In this document: positions 53,674 through 63,461 of the stretch, piece by piece
Layout: each line of letters starts with the position of its first letter
How positions within the stretch are numbered: the stretch's first letter is position 1
Source: Runella rosea
Lineage (GTDB): Bacteria > Bacteroidota > Bacteroidia > Cytophagales > Spirosomataceae
Assembly (NCBI RefSeq): GCF_003325355.1
Contig: NZ_CP030850.1
Span: forward strand, 930,001 to 994,000
Direction of reading: 5' to 3'
Length of the DNA stretch: 64,000 nt
Notes under the pieces: generated by a model
What the model was told of the DNA's origin: nothing
The model's input: the letters and a program-made list of their open reading frames with translations, nothing else
Database searches by the model: none
Program-made: the position numbers and the translations under genes

Positions 53674-55980
53674 ATGCTAAAAAACAACCTTGGCTACCCC
53701 CGGATTGGTAGCCATCGCGAGCTCAAAAAAGCCTGTGAATCCTACTGGACAGGCAAAATCTCTCAACAGGAATTGCTCGAAGTGGGCGCGTCGCTGCGCC
53801 GTCAGCATTGGGAGCTGCAACGGGCGGCGGGCATCGACTTGATTCCTTCCAACGATTTTTCGTTGTACGACCATGTGTTAGATCTGAGCCTTACCCTCGA
53901 CGCCGTGCCCGAGCGCTATCAGGCCGTTTTATCGGCCCATCCCCAAAACAACGCCCTCGACATGTATTTTGCCATGGCACGCGGCTACCAAAAAGATGGG
54001 CTCGACATCAAAGCCATGGAAATGACCAAATGGTTTGATACCAATTATCACTACATCGTCCCAGAATTCACCAAAAATCAATCCTTTCGTCTCGCATCTG
54101 ACAAGATTTTCAATGAATTTGAGGAAGCCTTGCAATTGGGTATTTTGACCAAGCCCGTTTTGCTAGGGCCCGTTTCGTATCTGTTGTTAGGCAAAGAAAA
54201 AGAGGAAGGGTTTCATCGGTTAGACCTGCTCCCCAAACTGCTCCCCATTTATTCACAAATACTCGAACGGCTCCACGCCGCTGGGGCCGAGTGGGTTCAA
54301 TTTGACGAGCCTTGTCTGGCGCTGGATTTAACATACAAAGAAAAAGATGCGTTGCGGTTGGCCTACGGAACCATTCGGGCCCAATTTCCAACCCTAAAAA
54401 CGCTGTTGACTACTTATTTTGACGGCTTACGCGACAATATACTGACCGCTTCTCACCTATCTGTCTGTGCGTTACACGTTGATTTGGTTCGTTTTCCGAG
54501 TCAATTTGACGACCTATTGGTTGCCCTGAAAGAGCCCATGTCGCTGTCGCTGGGCATCATCGACGGGCGGAATGTCTGGAAAAATGACTATGCTAAGTCG
54601 TTGCAGTTCATCCAAAAAGCCGTAGCAAAATTGGGGTCAGACCGGGTCATGATTGCACCTTCATGTTCGTTACTGCATTGTCCAGCAGACTTAGCATTGG
54701 AAAAAGACCTGCCCCACGAAATCAAAAACTGGCTGGCCTTTGCCAAACAAAAATTGGACGAAATAACTGATTTATACGACATTTCAGTAAATAACAACGT
54801 GAATGTATTGACAGAAAACCAAGCCGCCCTCATGAGCCGTAGAACTTCGCCGTTGATTCACAAACAACACGTCAAAAAACGAGTAGCGGAGCTTAAAGAG
54901 AAGGATACCCAGCGCAAAAGCCCTTTTGAAGTACGACAAAGCAAGCAAAAATTCCTACTGAATCTTCCGCTTTTTCCCACAACTACCATCGGGTCTTTTC
55001 CGCAAACAGAAGATGTGCGTCAACTCCGAGCTAATTACAAAAAAGGGGAACTGACACCCAAACAATACGACACAGCCATTGAAGAACACATTCAAAAAGC
55101 GGTAATGTGGCAGGAAGAACTCGGATTGGACGTTCTGGTTCACGGGGAGTTTGAACGCAACGATATGGTAGAATATTTCGGAGAACAACTCGAAGGCTAT
55201 GTTTTTACACAAAACGGCTGGGTACAGAGCTACGGCTCACGCTGCGTAAAACCGCCCATTCTTTACGGCGACATAGAGCGTCCCCGACCCATGACGGTTC
55301 GTTGGACGGTATACGCGCAGTCACTTACCCAAAAATACATGAAAGGTATGCTGACGGGCCCAATTACGATATTACAGTGGTCATTTGTTCGCGATGACCA
55401 ACCCCGCAGCGACACCATGATGCAGCTTGCGCTGGCCATTCGGGACGAAGTAACTGATTTGGAAAAAGCGGGCATCAAAATCATTCAAATCGACGAAGCC
55501 GCCATCCGAGAGGGATTACCACTGCGTAAAAGTGACCGCAAAGCCTACCTCGACCACGCTGTAGAGGCGTTTCGTTTATCGGCATCGGTGGTGCGAGACG
55601 AAACCCAGATTCACACGCACATGTGTTATTCGGAGTTCAGTGATATTATTGAAAATATTGCGGCCATGGATGCCGACGTGATCACGATTGAAACATCCCG
55701 CTCGCAGATGGAGCTTTTGGACGACTTTGCTGGTTTTAATTATCCCAACGAAATCGGACCTGGCGTGTACGACATTCACAGCCCCCGCGTGCCTACGGTG
55801 GAAGAAATGATTGGATTATTGAAAAAAGCATTGACGGTATTGCCTGCAGCAAACCTTTGGGTTAATCCCGACTGCGGCCTAAAAACCCGTAAATGGTCCG
55901 AAACCGAAGCCGCCCTCAAAAATATGGTGGAGGCAGCTGGCAGAATACGTAGTTTGGTAGAACAGGAATCTTACTCGTAA
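53674..55980 (+). CDS. metE: Cobalamin-independent methionine synthase
   Basis: The ATG at 53674 gives 768 residues starting MLKNNLGYPRIGSHRELKKA, the usual metE opening. The ORF is open 30 codons further up, but that part overlaps the riboswitch. The N-terminal half-barrel is followed by the catalytic half with TTTIGSFPQTEDVR, IDEAAIREGLPLR, the zinc ligands in HTHMCYSEF and VNPDCGLKTRKW, and EIGPGVYDIHSPRVP. It transfers a methyl from methyltetrahydrofolate to homocysteine. The riboswitch implies that a B12-dependent MetH also exists in the genome. Confidence 0.95.
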   Translation: MLKNNLGYPRIGSHRELKKACESYWTGKISQQELLEVGASLRRQHWELQRAAGIDLIPSNDFSLYDHVLDLSLTLDAVPERYQAVLSAHPQNNALDMYFAMARGYQKDGLDIKAMEMTKWFDTNYHYIVPEFTKNQSFRLASDKIFNEFEEALQLGILTKPVLLGPVSYLLLGKEKEEGFHRLDLLPKLLPIYSQILERLHAAGAEWVQFDEPCLALDLTYKEKDALRLAYGTIRAQFPTLKTLLTTYFDGLRDNILTASHLSVCALHVDLVRFPSQFDDLLVALKEPMSLSLGIIDGRNVWKNDYAKSLQFIQKAVAKLGSDRVMIAPSCSLLHCPADLALEKDLPHEIKNWLAFAKQKLDEITDLYDISVNNNVNVLTENQAALMSRRTSPLIHKQHVKKRVAELKEKDTQRKSPFEVRQSKQKFLLNLPLFPTTTIGSFPQTEDVRQLRANYKKGELTPKQYDTAIEEHIQKAVMWQEELGLDVLVHGEFERNDMVEYFGEQLEGYVFTQNGWVQSYGSRCVKPPILYGDIERPRPMTVRWTVYAQSLTQKYMKGMLTGPITILQWSFVRDDQPRSDTMMQLALAIRDEVTDLEKAGIKIIQIDEAAIREGLPLRKSDRKAYLDHAVEAFRLSASVVRDETQIHTHMCYSEFSDIIENIAAMDADVITIETSRSQMELLDDFAGFNYPNEIGPGVYDIHSPRVPTVEEMIGLLKKALTVLPAANLWVNPDCGLKTRKWSETEAALKNMVEAAGRIRSLVEQESYS

Positions 55981-55987
55981 TGATTAC

Positions 55988-56022
55988 TTTCATTGGCAAA
56001 GTTTTAGGCTTTGCCAATGAAA
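55988..56022 (+). terminator. metE hairpin terminator
   Basis: TTTCATTGGCAAAG (55988-56001) and CTTTGCCAATGAAA (56009-56022) form a perfect 14-bp stem with a 7-base loop eight bases after the metE stop. The T run afterwards is poor. Confidence 0.7.
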
Positions 56023-56058
56023 AGTTTGATAGCACCCTTTGTCCCTTGGTATCAAAAA

Positions 56059-56763
56059 TCAATTCAAATTTCGCTCTAATTCCAACGCCATTGGCACCAG
56101 AACGTGGTCTTCAATGATGGCGTGTTTGCGCAGTTCCATCTCAAAAAGCTCCACCTGATTGAGAAAAATCTTATACGGCAACGGCAGCGCCTGATTGCCC
56201 GAATAGCGCTTGATCAATGTACTTACTTGTTCCAGTTCATCTTCAATGCAGGCATGAGCTTCCATAAAACCACAAATACTGAAGTCGGGGTTTGAGGCCA
56301 ATTTCAGGGTGTTTTGTACCCCCTTGGAGGCCTTGATTAATAGTTGAATGTACGGGAATAAATCCTTTTCTTCAAAGCGAATATGGTCAATCAATTTTGC
56401 TTTATAATTATTAAAAAAGTAAGCCAAACTTGCCAATAATTGATAACTCTCACTGTACTTACTGAAAATATCCACCAACGATTGTTCAATTTCAGGTAGC
56501 TTTTTCGTAAGATAATACCTGTGCGTTGCCTGTAAATAAGTCAAAATTTCCTCAAGTGAAAACTTCTGCATCTTTTCAAAGGGAAAACCGTCTGAATTTG
56601 CATACAAATCCTGAATAACTTCCATTAATTCTGGATTCATACCAATTGTTTGGTGCAGCTCTCCCGACACCATACCAGGTTGATTCGAAGGCTTTACTTC
56701 AAACCGTTCTAATACAAGCTGATGTACCTTTTCAGAATCGATAAACTCGTTTATTGCGGTCAT
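56059..56763 (-). CDS. Hemerythrin HHE-domain protein
   Basis: The 234-residue protein is a four-helix hemerythrin: ATHRYYLTKKLPEIEQ, LIDHIRFEEKDLFPYI, FMEAHACIEDEL and LRKHAIIEDHVLVPMA give the His and Glu ligands for a di-iron site. The N-terminal 90 residues resemble the front part of ScdA/YtfE-like iron-sulfur repair proteins, but the DUF542 Cys motif is not seen. Roles in di-iron storage, oxygen or NO sensing are possible. A TAATTTTG minus-7 element is 23 bases upstream of the start. Confidence 0.75.
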   Translation of the reverse strand: MTAINEFIDSEKVHQLVLERFEVKPSNQPGMVSGELHQTIGMNPELMEVIQDLYANSDGFPFEKMQKFSLEEILTYLQATHRYYLTKKLPEIEQSLVDIFSKYSESYQLLASLAYFFNNYKAKLIDHIRFEEKDLFPYIQLLIKASKGVQNTLKLASNPDFSICGFMEAHACIEDELEQVSTLIKRYSGNQALPLPYKIFLNQVELFEMELRKHAIIEDHVLVPMALELERNLN

Positions 56764-57115
56764 TATTTTGGGGTTTGAGTTTAAACAAAATTAAGAAAAA
56801 ACAACCCAAAAAGTATAATTATATCAATATTTTTTTTAATTTTTCTTTACCTCCTTCCAAATTAGCCACAATCGTCTATTTTACTCCTATTAATTGCTAA
56901 TTATTTGATAACCATTGGCTTTACTATGTTTCAACATATATTTTTTTCCTGCTTACTCACAAAACAACAACCACATAGCGCTTTAGTCAACTATCATCCT
57001 AGGGATATTTTTTGACCAAACTCTTACCCATATACGCTAAGTACCTAAAAGTTGAAATACAAAAAACCCAGTGAACTGGCAAAAACACCAATTCACTGGG
57101 CTGGTTGAAGAAATC
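56764..57115. other. AT-rich intergenic region
   Basis: About 350 bases between the start of the hemerythrin gene and the end of the minus-strand Asp-box gene. It holds the terminator at 57067-57100 and a TAATTTTG element (56786-56793, minus strand) likely used by the hemerythrin gene. I see no ORF worth reporting. Confidence 0.6.
57067..57100 (-). terminator. Operon terminator
   Basis: On the minus strand CCCAGTGAATTGG and CCAGTTCACTGGG pair (one mismatch) around an 8-base loop and are followed by T6, directly after the stop of the Asp-box gene. It closes the TonB operon. Confidence 0.85.
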
Positions 57116-58390
57116 CTAAAGGCGAACGGTACTAACTTTAATCGTATTCATTTTGTTGGCCTGCTTCACCTCATAAGCCACAATGGCCTGATTATCGGTC
57201 ACCAAAACACTGGCATTGGTTCCGTTTTCGGAGTTTTCAACCCAACGTGTTTCAGAAACATTGTTGGGGCTAATTTTCCGAAGTCCAATCAACGTAACTC
57301 CTTCCTCACTTTTTTCCTTGACTTGTTCCCATACCACCACCGAAGCATTGGGTGCGGTCACGAGGTAGGAGTTTTTGGCCGTTGGGTTATCCAAAACAAA
57401 CAGACGCTTCCCTTCGTTGGTCACCACGCGCAAACCCGAAGAATTGGTGGCGGTTCCCGAAAACCAAGAAATCAGCGCACTTTCGCCAAAAACACTGGAA
57501 GTCGCTCCGCTGTGCGGGCACCCTTTCAGTTGCCATTGGTCGTTGAAAAGAATTTGTGATTTTGAAAAAGTAGCGCCGTTATCAGCCGAAGTCATTTTGG
57601 CAATGTCCCGAATATCGTTGTTGTTGTCACGGTAATAAACGTTCAAAATCCCTTTTGAATCAACCAATAGGCTGATATTGCAACAATCGCATACCACGGG
57701 GTCGATGAGTTTTTCTTCCTGAAAAACGCCATTTTTTGTAATCACCATCCGCAAATCTCTTTCTTCGTGTTTGGTGCTGTTTTTTACATCTTTCAGGTAA
57801 GCCACCGCAATTTCGTCATTTGGCAATACCACGGCGTCAAAAAAACCTCTCACCAAAGGCGTTGGGTCACTGTCGACCGAAACTGGCGCCGTCCAAGTGT
57901 TTCCTCCATCTTTTGAAACGGTGTATCTAATTTGCGACTCTCTCTTGGGTCGACCGCCGCTCGCAGGAGCCGTTGTGGGTTTATCATGATTTGCGTGGCT
58001 GCCTTCGTGCGCCGTAGGAGCGGGTTTTTGCTCTCTAGGCGGCGTTGTTCCTCCCGAACGGAAAGAAAAAACTGCCGCCATCGTTCCATCTTTTTTAAAC
58101 AACAATTTCGGACGCGCCAATCGGCCATTGCCCAAACCAGCATCGGCAAAAATCAGCTTCTTGTCTGAAAATGTTTTTCCACCGTCTTTTGACACCGAAA
58201 AGTAAAGATAAACCACGTTTTTATCGTCTTTCTCAGTCCAGTAAAGCACCGCTTCGCCTTTATTATTTTTGGCGAGCGTAGGCAAAGCGTAGGCACGACT
58301 TTCGTCGGCAAAAAGCGGATTATTGGCCCTTGAAGGGACGGTCACTGCGAGCAAGAACAGGGTGGAAACTAACAAAAAGAGACTTTTCAT
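57116..58390 (-). CDS. Exported sialidase-like Asp-box protein with cysteine motifs
   Basis: The 424-residue protein has a signal peptide (MKSLFLLVSTLFLLAVTVPS) and Asp-boxes SVSKDGGKTF (65-74), TVSKDGGNTW (157-166) and SADNGATF (near 268), the mark of a sialidase-type propeller. An insertion around residues 117-148 is rich in Pro, His and Ala. It contains CDCC at 234-237 and GCPHSG at 290-295, which are not part of sialidase catalysis and look metal-binding. The arginine triad of true sialidases is not obvious. Last gene of the metal-uptake operon after a 132-base gap. Confidence 0.75.
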   Translation of the reverse strand: MKSLFLLVSTLFLLAVTVPSRANNPLFADESRAYALPTLAKNNKGEAVLYWTEKDDKNVVYLYFSVSKDGGKTFSDKKLIFADAGLGNGRLARPKLLFKKDGTMAAVFSFRSGGTTPPREQKPAPTAHEGSHANHDKPTTAPASGGRPKRESQIRYTVSKDGGNTWTAPVSVDSDPTPLVRGFFDAVVLPNDEIAVAYLKDVKNSTKHEERDLRMVITKNGVFQEEKLIDPVVCDCCNISLLVDSKGILNVYYRDNNNDIRDIAKMTSADNGATFSKSQILFNDQWQLKGCPHSGATSSVFGESALISWFSGTATNSSGLRVVTNEGKRLFVLDNPTAKNSYLVTAPNASVVVWEQVKEKSEEGVTLIGLRKISPNNVSETRWVENSENGTNASVLVTDNQAIVAYEVKQANKMNTIKVSTVRL

Positions 58391-58522
58391 TGGGTATATT
58401 TAGTTATGAATTAAACGCTAAAAAAGCATTTCATTTAGACTCAGTAGCCGACAAATGTAGTATCTATTTGTAATTATTCCAAATAAATACAAGACCGTCT
58501 TCTCTACTTTTAATTACACAAA

Positions 58523-59845
58523 TCAGAAAATACCGATGTAGTGATTGCCAGCTTTGTTGACCAGTTTTGCGCCTTTCGTCACCGCCCCTGTTTTTTTGTT
58601 AAAGATGTAGATATTTCCGTCTTTGCCTACGGGTGTTACGGCCACAAAAACTTCATCTCCGCTCACCAAAATACCCTGGTATTGTCCAAAATTTAGATCA
58701 GCATCGTATTCAATATTTACTTTTGTAGCGGTCTTAGCGTTCAAGTCCAAACGAGCGATGTAGCCTTGCTCGGTGCCATCGTGGGTATAAAGCGCATAAG
58801 CGATACCGTCGCCCGCATATTTCCAACTGTCAACGTATGCATTTTTAACGCCCAGCGCGGCATCTAAACTAAAGATGTACGAGTTATCATACTCGTTGTT
58901 GGTATTAATTTTAAGGATGTGTGAACCTTTGCTGTCACGCTGAGTAGCTTGGTAGATATTGCCATCTTCGGCCACAAAAGCATTGGGACTACGGTAGCCA
59001 CTGTTATCGCCAAAACTTACGGTTGAAGTGATGACTTTCGGATTTTCGAGTGATGGATAATCCACTACGACTGATTTAGTTCCTAAGCGGTCGAAAGTAC
59101 TTTCGGTAAGACCAGTGGCAGGGTTGTACTTACGCATCCATGTACCGAGAATGAGTTTGTTTTGTGCTTTGTTGAGTAGCGGAGCATCGAAACGAAAAAA
59201 ACAGTGACCGTTTAATTCTTCTTCAGCAGACAAAGGTACTTGATATTGTTTATAACCATTGATCAACACTTTTTGAAGGTCAAGTGAAAGCACAGTAGCT
59301 GTACCTCGATAATATTGAAACGGCTTGGTTTTATCGGTAGCGTTGTTGGCGGCAATGCTTGCAATATTTAATGCAACCCCCGTTTTATCTCCATCCATCA
59401 GTTTTGACCAACGGGGCGTGGTGGTAGCATATTGAGAAATATTTACTGTCACGTCTTCCTGTACAAAACTTCCTGCTCCGCTTACTTTATAGCGGGCAAA
59501 TTCTCCTCCATTATCTCCCGAATAAGCAATATTAAAAAGTGTATTTCCGTCTTCCGATGATTGTAAACGAGCCGTTCTAGTAGATTTTACAGGAAACCCT
59601 TTATCATAAACGCTTATTGACACATTCGGGTTTCTTGCATCTTCTTTACTTACTGAATACACAACCGTTCCGCCGTTTCCGTCGCCTGCGGTGGTTCCCA
59701 TCAATGCACCCGCCACCGTTATCCATCGACTTTGGTTGGTAACGGGGTCAACATCATCGGCTGAATCCGATTTATCACAACTCGTCAAGGTAAATGCCGT
59801 AATAACTGTGGTGTAGCGTAAAAAATTTGTTAACTGTGTTTTCAT
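58523..59845 (-). CDS. DUF4374 lipoprotein, XusB-like
   Basis: The 440-residue protein has a lipobox LTSC with Cys at 23 followed by an acidic stretch (DKSDSADDVD), the type of sequence that sends lipoproteins to the cell surface in Bacteroidota. The body is a DUF4374 seven- to eight-bladed propeller. In Bacteroides thetaiotaomicron the DUF4374 protein XusB binds ferric enterobactin outside the cell and works with the receptor XusA. Here it follows the TonB receptor after 17 bases, so a siderophore- or metal-binding role is likely. Confidence 0.8.
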   Translation of the reverse strand: MKTQLTNFLRYTTVITAFTLTSCDKSDSADDVDPVTNQSRWITVAGALMGTTAGDGNGGTVVYSVSKEDARNPNVSISVYDKGFPVKSTRTARLQSSEDGNTLFNIAYSGDNGGEFARYKVSGAGSFVQEDVTVNISQYATTTPRWSKLMDGDKTGVALNIASIAANNATDKTKPFQYYRGTATVLSLDLQKVLINGYKQYQVPLSAEEELNGHCFFRFDAPLLNKAQNKLILGTWMRKYNPATGLTESTFDRLGTKSVVVDYPSLENPKVITSTVSFGDNSGYRSPNAFVAEDGNIYQATQRDSKGSHILKINTNNEYDNSYIFSLDAALGVKNAYVDSWKYAGDGIAYALYTHDGTEQGYIARLDLNAKTATKVNIEYDADLNFGQYQGILVSGDEVFVAVTPVGKDGNIYIFNKKTGAVTKGAKLVNKAGNHYIGIF

Positions 59846-59862
59846 TTGATATGGATTGATTA

Positions 59863-62271
59863 TTAAAAATTATTGATTAAATAGTTGATTTTCAGATAAA
59901 AAGCTCGCCCAGGCTTCTGAACGGCAAAGTTGTCGTAAGCCTGCCGGTCAAAGAGGTTTTTGGCATCGGCGGTAATGACTAACTTATTGTTGGGAAAAGC
60001 GTAGCTCAAGCCAATGTCCTGAATGTACTGGCGCGGGGTTCGGAAGTCTTCAATTTCGAGCCACGAAGTATAAAACCGCTCAACAAAATGAAAACTGTAG
60101 TAAAGATTCAGGGCGGAATTCTTCAAAAACACATTTTTAAGCGTATACTGAACATTGCTGTTGGCGGTCCAGTACGGTTCGTTGGGAAGCTGCTTGTTGT
60201 AGTAAGGATATTCTCGACCATTCTCGTCGAATTGAACATTGAAAACTGAGTTAAATTTTGACATATTTACCCCCACAATCAGCTTATTATCAAACGTATA
60301 GCGAAAATCTGACTCAAAACCGATGGATTTGTTTTTTCCTATATTTTCATAAGGATTGGTTTGCAGGGCATCGTTAACCCTTGGGTTGATTCTTTGGGTT
60401 ATTTTGTCGCGCGTGTCACGAATAAAGCCCGAAACGGTGAACGAATATTTGTGTTTTCCCGCGTAGAAAGTGCCTGCATTCAGCCCAACGTTTAGATTAT
60501 TGCTCACCTCGGGACGAATGCCAAAGTTTTCTACGATATTTTCTCCTGGGCTTCCAAATACCTCATTTTCAGAAGGCAAACGCACCGCTTTTTCGGCTGA
60601 TGCCAAAATAGTATACTGGGGCGTAATGGCATACGATAGGGCCATCCCGTATCCTTTGGCTGTTTTATGGCTGTTTGTTCGATTTTCTGCGCGTGTACTT
60701 TGTCCATCCACCGTTCGCAGCACAGGATCCATGCGGTCGATTCCCTGCTGATAGTACTTATAAAAGAGATTGTTTTTAAACTTTGCATTGAAAGCCTGTA
60801 ACTCATAAGCCACCGACGTGATGTTTTTTTCCAGATTACGGGTCCCGATAAACTCCCGTTCGATTTCAGAACGCATAAAATCCTGTTCCCTTCGGTCAAT
60901 GGCATAATAGATGTGATTCACCACAAAACGATGATTTTGAGTAAAGTCGTAATTAAAACCCGCTCTGAATGTGCTCACATTTCTGTTAATGTGATTGATG
61001 GTTGGGGCAGCCTGCTGAGCGCCAGTTGGCCTCAAAATTGGGTCGCCATTAAGGCCCACGCTTATTTGTCCGTACCAATTATAATTCCATTTTACGGTAT
61101 CAACCACCACCTGACCACGTTTGCTGTGCATTCCGTTCACGTTGAATTCCAGTCCTTTGACAAGGAAATTTTTCTTGACATAATTTAGGCTGAATACATT
61201 GGACTGCGACTCACTGGTGCGTCCCTTGTAAGGAATAGACATATACGTGCCATGCTGGATTTCTTTATAATCATTAGAGCCATTATAACCAATCAGAAAC
61301 TGGTCCGCCCACTTCACATTCGTAAAACCTACCTGCATCTGCCCACCCGTCGAGCGGTAAGCGTCGTCAAATCTTCGGGCCCTAACGTACTCATAGCGGC
61401 CATTCGGAAGAATATTTCTGACGAATTTGCCCCACACCTCGTAATCATTGTCTGAATAGTTGTGAAACGCCGACGCCCTAACCGTAAACCCCGTTTTTTC
61501 GTCACGGTAAGTACCGTTGAAATTGGTTTGAAAAGTATTGAATGAACCATACGAAACGGATGCCGTTAGGTTATTCATTGACCCTTTTTTGAGGATTACA
61601 TTGATGGCTCCCCCCAGGGCATCATCGGCCAAATGGGCAGGGATAACGCCCTTGTACACTTCGATTCGCTCAATAAGCGCAGGCGGAATGCTATTTAGGC
61701 TAAAAGACTCACCGTAGGTCGAAATTGAAATACCATCAATAAAAACCCGAACTGAGTTGCCCGACATCCCGTTTAGGTTATAATTCACGGCCGAACCCAA
61801 CCCGCCATTTTGACGCACTCTAATGCCTACTGTTCGGTCTAGCAACTCATTGGTTTGTAAATTTCGTTGTGCTACCTCCTTGGTTTCGATGACGTTGACG
61901 GCAAATCCCTTGGTCTCAATCTCCTTTTTCTCCGATTTCTGAATCACTAGGACTTCATTCAAATCAACGTTTTTGGGTTTGACAACGATGGATACGTCAA
62001 TCTGTGACTTATTGACATTCACTTTTATCCTTTGGGTTTCTATCTCAACCGATGAAACAATAAGTTCGTCTTGCCCAAAGGGTACGTTTTTTAAAACAAA
62101 AAATCCGTTATGATCGGTAATGATGGTTTTATTGCTTTGGGTCAACTTTAGGCCCGCGTAGCCTACGCCGCCGTTTTCTATGGAGTACACCTTCCCCCTG
62201 ATGGTAGCTGTTTGTCCCCACCCACTGAGATAAATCAGCGTTAATAATATTGTAATAAAAGCGATTCTCAT
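59863..62271 (-). CDS. TonB-dependent outer membrane receptor, XusA-like
   Basis: The 802-residue receptor has a signal peptide (MRIAFITILLTLIYLSGWG), an N-terminal carboxypeptidase-regulatory-like domain (ATIRGKVYSIENGGVGYAG), the plug (LLDRTVGIRVRQNGGLGSAV, VFIDGISISTYG) and a beta-barrel of 22 strands ending in GRAFYLKINYLINNF with terminal Phe. No SusD-like partner is present. Five bases separate it from the PepSY gene, which gives the PepSY-receptor-DUF4374 order of XusABC, and it should import a metal chelate. Confidence 0.9.
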   Translation of the reverse strand: MRIAFITILLTLIYLSGWGQTATIRGKVYSIENGGVGYAGLKLTQSNKTIITDHNGFFVLKNVPFGQDELIVSSVEIETQRIKVNVNKSQIDVSIVVKPKNVDLNEVLVIQKSEKKEIETKGFAVNVIETKEVAQRNLQTNELLDRTVGIRVRQNGGLGSAVNYNLNGMSGNSVRVFIDGISISTYGESFSLNSIPPALIERIEVYKGVIPAHLADDALGGAINVILKKGSMNNLTASVSYGSFNTFQTNFNGTYRDEKTGFTVRASAFHNYSDNDYEVWGKFVRNILPNGRYEYVRARRFDDAYRSTGGQMQVGFTNVKWADQFLIGYNGSNDYKEIQHGTYMSIPYKGRTSESQSNVFSLNYVKKNFLVKGLEFNVNGMHSKRGQVVVDTVKWNYNWYGQISVGLNGDPILRPTGAQQAAPTINHINRNVSTFRAGFNYDFTQNHRFVVNHIYYAIDRREQDFMRSEIEREFIGTRNLEKNITSVAYELQAFNAKFKNNLFYKYYQQGIDRMDPVLRTVDGQSTRAENRTNSHKTAKGYGMALSYAITPQYTILASAEKAVRLPSENEVFGSPGENIVENFGIRPEVSNNLNVGLNAGTFYAGKHKYSFTVSGFIRDTRDKITQRINPRVNDALQTNPYENIGKNKSIGFESDFRYTFDNKLIVGVNMSKFNSVFNVQFDENGREYPYYNKQLPNEPYWTANSNVQYTLKNVFLKNSALNLYYSFHFVERFYTSWLEIEDFRTPRQYIQDIGLSYAFPNNKLVITADAKNLFDRQAYDNFAVQKPGRAFYLKINYLINNF

Positions 62272-62276
62272 GCTCC

Positions 62277-63455
62277 CTATTTAGTCAAGACCTGTTTCGT
62301 TCCTGTTGTATCGGTTGTCCTCATCACTTTTTTTTGGCGGCCGTTTCCACGGCGGCCCCACCAAATATAAAATCCCGTGATGGGTAAACTCGCCGCAATC
62401 AGGCTGACAAAAAAAGCCAGTATTTTACCCGCCAAACCCCCGATGGCCCCCACATGAATATCATAGTTCATCCGAAAAGTTTTATCGGCCAACGTCGCGT
62501 CTTTGAAGCGTCCGTAAATGTGATTTACGGGCAACTCTTGCAATGAGTATTGGTCAAAATAGCGGTAATCGGTTTTCCAAAAGGTGCCTTCTTCTTCGTT
62601 GATATTCACCGCAATGGAAGAAGAATCTGTTTCAGGAATGTGCACTTCCAACGTTTTGGCGTTGGGGTGTTCTTGTTGCATTTGATGCCAAATCCGATCA
62701 ATGGCGGGGGCTTGTGAGGAAGGCAATACGGGTTGGGTAATGGCAGAAATAGGTTCCTCAAAAAGCAGGGATTTCTCCCCTCCTAGCCTCGTATAGACCG
62801 AACTCGCAAACCACTGAAACCCCCATACCAAGCCCGTAGCGGCCAAAACAAGGATGAAAAAAGCTCCATAAAAACCCAAAATGTTATGCAAATCGTAGTT
62901 TTTGCGCTTCCACTGCATTCCTTTCTTCCACCGAAACCAAACGCGTTGTTTGGCCGCTGCGCGGTTTTTGGGCCACCACAGCACAATCCCCGAAATAAGC
63001 ATCACCACAAAGGCCAGCGTGAAATACGCCACTACGGGTTGGCCAATATTGGGAGGTAGCCACAGATAAAAATGCCCCTGTAACACAATCCTAAAAAAGT
63101 CGGCATCCATATCTTTGACTTTCAGCACCTTTCCCGTGTAAGGGTCGAGGTACACGATGTAATAATACGACGGGTCGAAGTGAAAAAAGATGGCTTGGGC
63201 GGCTTTGGCATTTCCCAAATACATAATGGCATGAAGGTGTTTTTGGGGCAACTCTCGAGTGGCTATCTCCTTCAAAACGGAAGGAGATAGCTGAACAGAA
63301 GCACGCGGCTCAACGTATCGGAAAGATTCGGTTGCATTCAGAATTTCTTCCTGAAAAGCGTACAAACATCCCGTAATGCTGATGACAAACACCACAATCC
63401 CCGACGCCAACCCCAGCCACAGGTGCAGCAGTCCAATGATTTTTTTGAACTTCAT
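62277..63455 (-). CDS. PepSY-domain inner membrane protein, XusC-like
   Basis: The 392-residue protein has the PepSY-associated TM layout: first membrane segment with KIIGLLHLWLGLASGIVVFVISITG, PepSY domain with YVEPRASVQLSPSV and later LDPYTGKVLKVKD, a third segment group with DLHNILGFYGAFFILVLAATGLVWGF and RMNYDIHVGAIGG, and a basic tail. His residues in membrane segments could bind heme. Such proteins often reduce siderophore-bound iron in the periplasm. It follows the truncated FhuA-like receptor after six bases. Confidence 0.85.
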   Translation of the reverse strand: MKFKKIIGLLHLWLGLASGIVVFVISITGCLYAFQEEILNATESFRYVEPRASVQLSPSVLKEIATRELPQKHLHAIMYLGNAKAAQAIFFHFDPSYYYIVYLDPYTGKVLKVKDMDADFFRIVLQGHFYLWLPPNIGQPVVAYFTLAFVVMLISGIVLWWPKNRAAAKQRVWFRWKKGMQWKRKNYDLHNILGFYGAFFILVLAATGLVWGFQWFASSVYTRLGGEKSLLFEEPISAITQPVLPSSQAPAIDRIWHQMQQEHPNAKTLEVHIPETDSSSIAVNINEEEGTFWKTDYRYFDQYSLQELPVNHIYGRFKDATLADKTFRMNYDIHVGAIGGLAGKILAFFVSLIAASLPITGFYIWWGRRGNGRQKKVMRTTDTTGTKQVLTK

Positions 63456-63461
63456 GGTTGA

